Of a DNA stretch of 56,301 nt, positions 53,146 through 56,301 are shown one piece after another (positions within the stretch are counted from its first letter, which is position 1; every line of letters starts with the position of its first letter). The notes beneath the pieces were generated by a model, which worked only from the letters and a program-made list of their open reading frames with translations, was not told where the DNA came from and ran no database searches. The stretch spans positions 1 through 56,301 of the forward strand of contig JACSRN010000073.1 of NCBI GenBank assembly GCA_014879735.1. Direction: 5' to 3'. The stretch is from Paracoccaceae bacterium. Lineage in GTDB: Bacteria > Pseudomonadota > Alphaproteobacteria > Rhodobacterales > Rhodobacteraceae. The position numbers were made by a program, and so were the translations under genes.

Positions 53146-54020
53146 CCGATCAAGCCTATAACTTTGCCTATCTGGACGAACAGACCAAGCGGATGATCCG
53201 CCGTGCCCTTCTGAAGGCCATCGCCGTGCCTGGCTATCAGGTCCCCTTTGCCAGCCGCGAAATGCCGATGCCTTATGGCTGGGGCACTGGCGGCGTTCAG
53301 GTGACGGCGGCCTGCCTGACGCCCGAGGACCGGCTGAAGGTCATCGACCAGGGCGCCGATGATACGACGAATGCCGTCTCGATCCGCAAGTTCTTTCAGC
53401 GCACCGCGGGTGTGGCAACGACAGAGCACACCCCCGATGCGACCGTGATCCAGACGCGCCACCGCATCCCGGAAACCGCGCTGAAGGCCGGTCAGATCCT
53501 GGTTTATCAGGTGCCGATCCCGGAACCCCTGCGCTTTCTGGAGCCGCGCGAATCCGAGACGCGCAAGATGCACGAGCTGGAAGATTATGGCCTGATGCAT
53601 GTGAAACTATACGAGGACATCGCGCGCCACGGCACCATAGCCACCGCCTATGCCTATCCGGTGAAGGTGGAGGGGCGCTATGTCATGGATCCCTCGCCCA
53701 TCCCGAAGTTCGACAATCCGAAACTGTCGGGCAATGCCGCGATCCAACTGTTCGGCGCGGGCCGCGAACAGCGCATCTATGCCCTGCCACCCTGGACCGA
53801 GGCCGTCAGCCTCGATTTCGACGACCATCCCTTCCAGCCCAGCAAGGCGCCGCATGACTGCGATCTGTGCGGTGCCGCCGACAGCTATCTGGACGAGCTG
53901 ATCACCGATGACCTGGGTGGGCGGATGTTCGTCTGTTCCGACACCGATTTCTGCGCCGGGCGCCGGGCCGCCGGGCATATCGGCCGCCTTGGCGCGGCAG
54001 AGCCGGAGGTCGTGCCATGA
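53142..54020 (+). CDS. phnJ: Carbon-phosphorus lyase, radical SAM-type enzyme PhnJ
   Basis: The 292-residue enzyme that cleaves the C-P bond of ribose-1-phosphonate-5-phosphate using a 4Fe-4S cluster and SAM. The four key cysteines are Cys240, Cys243, Cys265 and Cys271, with the C-x2-C-x21-C-x5-C spacing of E. coli Cys241/244/266/272. The glycyl-radical residue is Gly31 in AVPGYQVPF (E. coli Gly32), and REMPMPYGWGTGG follows. A GTG start overlaps the HAD stop (GTGA). phnK follows by ATGA. Confidence 0.97.
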   Translation: MTDQAYNFAYLDEQTKRMIRRALLKAIAVPGYQVPFASREMPMPYGWGTGGVQVTAACLTPEDRLKVIDQGADDTTNAVSIRKFFQRTAGVATTEHTPDATVIQTRHRIPETALKAGQILVYQVPIPEPLRFLEPRESETRKMHELEDYGLMHVKLYEDIARHGTIATAYAYPVKVEGRYVMDPSPIPKFDNPKLSGNAAIQLFGAGREQRIYALPPWTEAVSLDFDDHPFQPSKAPHDCDLCGAADSYLDELITDDLGGRMFVCSDTDFCAGRRAAGHIGRLGAAEPEVVP

Positions 54021-54802
54021 CCGCAATGGACAGGATCGCCGCCGTGACCCGGCCATTGCTGCAGGTCGATGGCCTGACCAAACGCTACGGGGCACGCATC
54101 GGCTGTGCCGATGTGACCTTCGATCTGTGGCCGGGCGAGGTTCTGGGCATCGTCGGCGAAAGCGGATCGGGCAAGTCGACGCTGCTGTCCTGCCTTGCCG
54201 GCCATCAGCGCGCCGATCTGGGCCGCATCCTCTATGATGGCCGCGATGTGCTGGCGATGGGGGAAACGGAACGCCGGGGCCTTGGCCGCACCGACTGGGC
54301 CTTCGTTCACCAGAACCCGCGCGACGGGTTGCGGATGGGCGTCACGGCCGGGGGAAATGTGGGCGAGCGGCTGATGGCCGTGGGGGCACGCCATTACGGC
54401 CAGATCCGCGACAAGGCGACCGACTGGCTGGATCGGGTGGAAATTGCCGCCGACCGGATCGACGATCGCCCGTCGGCCTTTTCCGGCGGCATGCAGCAGC
54501 GGCTGCAGATCGCGCGGAACCTCGTCTCCTCGCCCCGGCTGGTGTTCATGGACGAGCCGACCGGCGGTCTCGACGTCTCGGTGCAGGCGCGTCTTCTCGA
54601 TCTCCTGCGCGGCCTTGTCCGCGATCTTGGCCTGTCGGTGGTGATCGTCACGCATGATCTTGCGGTGGTGCGGTTGCTGGCGCATCGGCTGATGGTGATG
54701 AAGTCCGGCCGCGTCGTGGAGCAGGGCCTGACCGATCAGGTCCTGGACGACCCGCAACATGCCTATACCCAACTCCTCGTCTCCTCCGTCCTGCAGGTGT
54801 AG
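54017..54802 (+). CDS. phnK: C-P lyase-associated ABC-type ATPase PhnK
   Basis: A 261-residue ATPase subunit that docks on the PhnJ face of the C-P lyase core; not a transporter. Walker [27 protein letters not shown]-type region [20 protein letters not shown] (hallmark of PhnK), signature [16 protein letters not shown], and Walker [17 protein letters not shown]. It starts within the phnJ stop; phnL begins 4 bases after its own stop. Confidence 0.96.
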   Translation: MTAMDRIAAVTRPLLQVDGLTKRYGARIGCADVTFDLWPGEVLGIVGESGSGKSTLLSCLAGHQRADLGRILYDGRDVLAMGETERRGLGRTDWAFVHQNPRDGLRMGVTAGGNVGERLMAVGARHYGQIRDKATDWLDRVEIAADRIDDRPSAFSGGMQQRLQIARNLVSSPRLVFMDEPTGGLDVSVQARLLDLLRGLVRDLGLSVVIVTHDLAVVRLLAHRLMVMKSGRVVEQGLTDQVLDDPQHAYTQLLVSSVLQV

Positions 54803-54806
54803 CGCC

Positions 54807-55490
54807 ATGATCCGGATCGAAAACCTGTCGAAATCCTTCACGCTGCACAACCAGGGCGGGGCGGTCATTCCGGTGATGGCAGATGCCGCGCTGGAGGTGG
54901 CGCCGGGCGAATGCGTCGGCCTGGTCGGCCAGTCGGGCGCGGGAAAATCCACATTGATGCGGATGGTCTATGGCAATTATCTTGCCGCTGGCGGCAGCAT
55001 CCGCGTGGGCGCGCTTGATGTGGCCCGCGCCGCGCCGCGAGAGATCATCGCATTGCGCCGCGACACGCTGGGCTATGTCAGCCAGTTCCTGCGCGTCGTG
55101 CCAAGGGTGTCGACGCTGGATGTGGTGGCCGAACCGCTTCTGGCGCTGGGCCGGCCGGCGGGGGCGGCGCGCGCGCGCGCCGCGGGCCTGCTGTCGCGGC
55201 TGAATATCCCCGAGCGGCTGTGGCAACTTTCGCCCACCACCTTCTCGGGTGGGGAGCAGCAGCGGGTGAACATCGCCCGCGGCTTTGCCCATGATTATCC
55301 CGCATTGCTGCTTGACGAGCCCACCGCCAGCCTTGATGCCACCAACCGCGAGGTGGTGCTGTCCTTGATCGAGGAGGCCCGCGCGCGGGGTGCGGCGATC
55401 CTTGGCATCTTCCATGACGAGGCGGCCCGGGCGCGGGTCTGCGACCGGCTGGTCGATGTGACGGGTTTCACGCCACGGGCCGCAGCATGA
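54807..55490 (+). CDS. phnL: C-P lyase-associated ABC-type ATPase PhnL
   Basis: A 227-residue ATPase required with PhnGHI for the ribosylation step. Walker A is [19 protein letters not shown] with the PhnL-typical YGNY, and [20 protein letters not shown] follows. The signature is [16 protein letters not shown] and Walker [16 protein letters not shown]. The ATG at 54807 is chosen rather than the upstream in-frame start inside phnK. phnN overlaps its stop (ATGA). Confidence 0.96.
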   Translation: MIRIENLSKSFTLHNQGGAVIPVMADAALEVAPGECVGLVGQSGAGKSTLMRMVYGNYLAAGGSIRVGALDVARAAPREIIALRRDTLGYVSQFLRVVPRVSTLDVVAEPLLALGRPAGAARARAAGLLSRLNIPERLWQLSPTTFSGGEQQRVNIARGFAHDYPALLLDEPTASLDATNREVVLSLIEEARARGAAILGIFHDEAARARVCDRLVDVTGFTPRAAA

Positions 55491-56026
55491 CGGCACCGAC
55501 GCAGATTTTCGCCGTCGTCGGGCCATCGGGGGCGGGAAAGGACACGCTGATCGCCGGGGCGCGGGCCGCGCGGCCCGATCTGCGTCGGGTGCGCCGTGTC
55601 ATCACCCGGCTGGCCGAGGCGGGGGGCGAGGATTTCGAAGGCGTGAGCGAAGCCGAATTCGCCGACCGCAAGGCGGGGGGGGAATTCGTGCTGGATTGGC
55701 AGGCGCACGGGCTGCACTACGGCATCCCCCGCGCGCAGGTCGAGGGGCCAGGGGATGTGGTTTTCAACGGCAGTCGCGGCGCGCTGGTACAGGCGGCGCG
55801 GATCTTCCCCGGGCTGCGGGTGATCCTTGTCACCGCACCCGATGCAGTGTTGGCGCACCGCCTGGCCGCCCGCGGTCGCGAAAATGCCGAGGATATCCGA
55901 GCGCGTCTGGGACGGGCGGTCTTTACCCTGCCGCCGGGAATTTCCGCCACGACCGTGCTGAATGACGATACGCCCGAGGCGGGCATAGCCCGGCTGCTGA
56001 CCGCACTTCAGCCGGTCAGGGCATAG
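55487..56026 (+). CDS. phnN: Ribose 1,5-bisphosphate phosphokinase PhnN
   Basis: A 179-residue kinase that converts ribose 1,5-bisphosphate to PRPP at the end of the C-P lyase pathway. A guanylate-kinase-like fold is indicated by the P-loop [35 protein letters not shown] and [21 protein letters not shown]. It starts within the phnL stop. Its 3' end overlaps the convergent DUF1045 gene by 19 bases. Confidence 0.94.
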   Translation: MTAPTQIFAVVGPSGAGKDTLIAGARAARPDLRRVRRVITRLAEAGGEDFEGVSEAEFADRKAGGEFVLDWQAHGLHYGIPRAQVEGPGDVVFNGSRGALVQAARIFPGLRVILVTAPDAVLAHRLAARGRENAEDIRARLGRAVFTLPPGISATTVLNDDTPEAGIARLLTALQPVRA

Positions 56027-56268
56027 CGGTGCAGAAGATGGAAGCGCCCCTCCGCATCCTCGCCGAACAGACACAGATCCTCGATCACGAAGGGTCGGGG
56101 CAGAACATCGGCGAAATGCGCCTGCAGCACCCCAGCCACCGGGCCGGCGATCGCGTCCGGCAGCCGGTCTGTCAGCGTCAGGTGGAAGCGGAACTCCTCC
56201 ATCACGAAGGGATAGCCCCAGCGGTCAAGCAGCGCGCGCTGCCGGGCGCTCAACGCCTCGGGCCGGCG
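56008..56268 (-). pseudogene. DUF1045 phosphonate-associated protein, C-terminal fragment cut by fold-back sequence
   Basis: The last 86 codons of a DUF1045 protein (family length about 230), recognised by RALLDRWGYPFVMEEFRFHL and TLTDRLPDAIAGPV. The HLTLT element resembles one of the two H-x-T motifs of 2H phosphoesterases. Upstream of 56268 the frame enters the right arm of a 33-bp inverted repeat and meets a stop at 56293. The interruption is probably an assembly artefact rather than a real pseudogene. DUF1045 genes are common in C-P lyase loci. Expected upstream neighbours, such as phnM, would lie beyond the window. Confidence 0.75.
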
Positions 56269-56301
56269 GCGCGCGCTGCTTGACCGCTGGGGCTATCCCT
56301 T
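56207..56301. repeat. Perfect 33-bp inverted repeat at the right end of the window
   Basis: Bases 56207-56239 are the exact reverse complement of 56269-56301, with 29 bases between. The left arm encodes R-A-L-L-D-R-W-G-Y-P-F of the DUF1045 protein on the minus strand; the right arm repeats the same coding bases on the plus strand. The right arm ends exactly at the last base of the window. Confidence 0.95.

Overview
The window is about 56 kb of G+C-rich DNA (roughly two thirds G+C by eye) from an alphaproteobacterium, most likely a Rhodobacter/Paracoccus-type member of the Rhodobacterales. The evidence is the BztABCD-type amino acid transporter, a TIGR02300 FYDLN-acid protein, an ATP12-type F1 assembly chaperone, the phn gene set with its hexapeptide-transferase member, and a dispersed intergenic repeat that I associate with this order. 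The left edge cuts rpoC. The right edge ends in a perfect 33-bp inverted repeat that interrupts a DUF1045 gene and looks like an assembly fold-back.

Layout, left to right. 0-2 kb: 3' part of rpoC and a strong terminator. 2.2-6.6 kb: RND efflux adaptor and pump. 6.6-13.2 kb (minus): three-gene transglutaminase / ATP-grasp-alpha-E / transglutaminase-DUF2126 operon, a predicted but poorly understood peptide- or amide-forming system. 13.6-15.8 kb: dihaem cytochrome c, AhpD-like protein, Tat-exported cyclase. 16.2-19.3 kb: MarR-EmrA-EmrB drug efflux operon with a palindrome over the marR start codon. 19.4-24.6 kb: aldehyde dehydrogenase, an AcoR-like regulator without an AAA+ domain, a ModE-type HTH protein, a small cytochrome c, a GntR regulator and a YgjP-type metallopeptidase. 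24.8-25.3 kb: TIGR02300 gene and tRNA-Ala(GGC).

25.4-31.6 kb is a block of visibly lower G+C lying between tRNA-Ala and tRNA-Arg(ACG). It encodes a sugar/polyol-type ABC importer (ATPase, permease, binding protein), an SDR dehydrogenase and a SorC-family regulator. TTGCA/TGCAA palindromes sit at its promoter. No integrase is visible.

32.1-37.0 kb holds a sensor histidine kinase and the tightly packed rpmH-rnpA-yidD-crcB-pseudouridine synthase-ATP12 cluster behind a near-consensus sigma70 promoter. 37.2-42.3 kb is bztABCD, with an unusually long BztC. 42.4-44.6 kb (minus) is argB, a 4Fe-4S protein and a SixA-like phosphatase.

44.8-56.3 kb is a phosphonate uptake and C-P lyase locus: phnCDEE plus a hexapeptide transferase, a convergent phnF repressor gene, then phnG-H-I-[HAD phosphatase]-J-K-L-N, with most neighbouring genes overlapping at stop/start codons, and a convergent truncated DUF1045 gene. 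phnM and phnP are not in the window. The most interesting points are the HAD hydrolase embedded between phnI and phnJ, the transglutaminase/ATP-grasp operon, the low-G+C catabolic block with its candidate operators, the enlarged BztC and PhnE subunits, and the fold-back at the right end.
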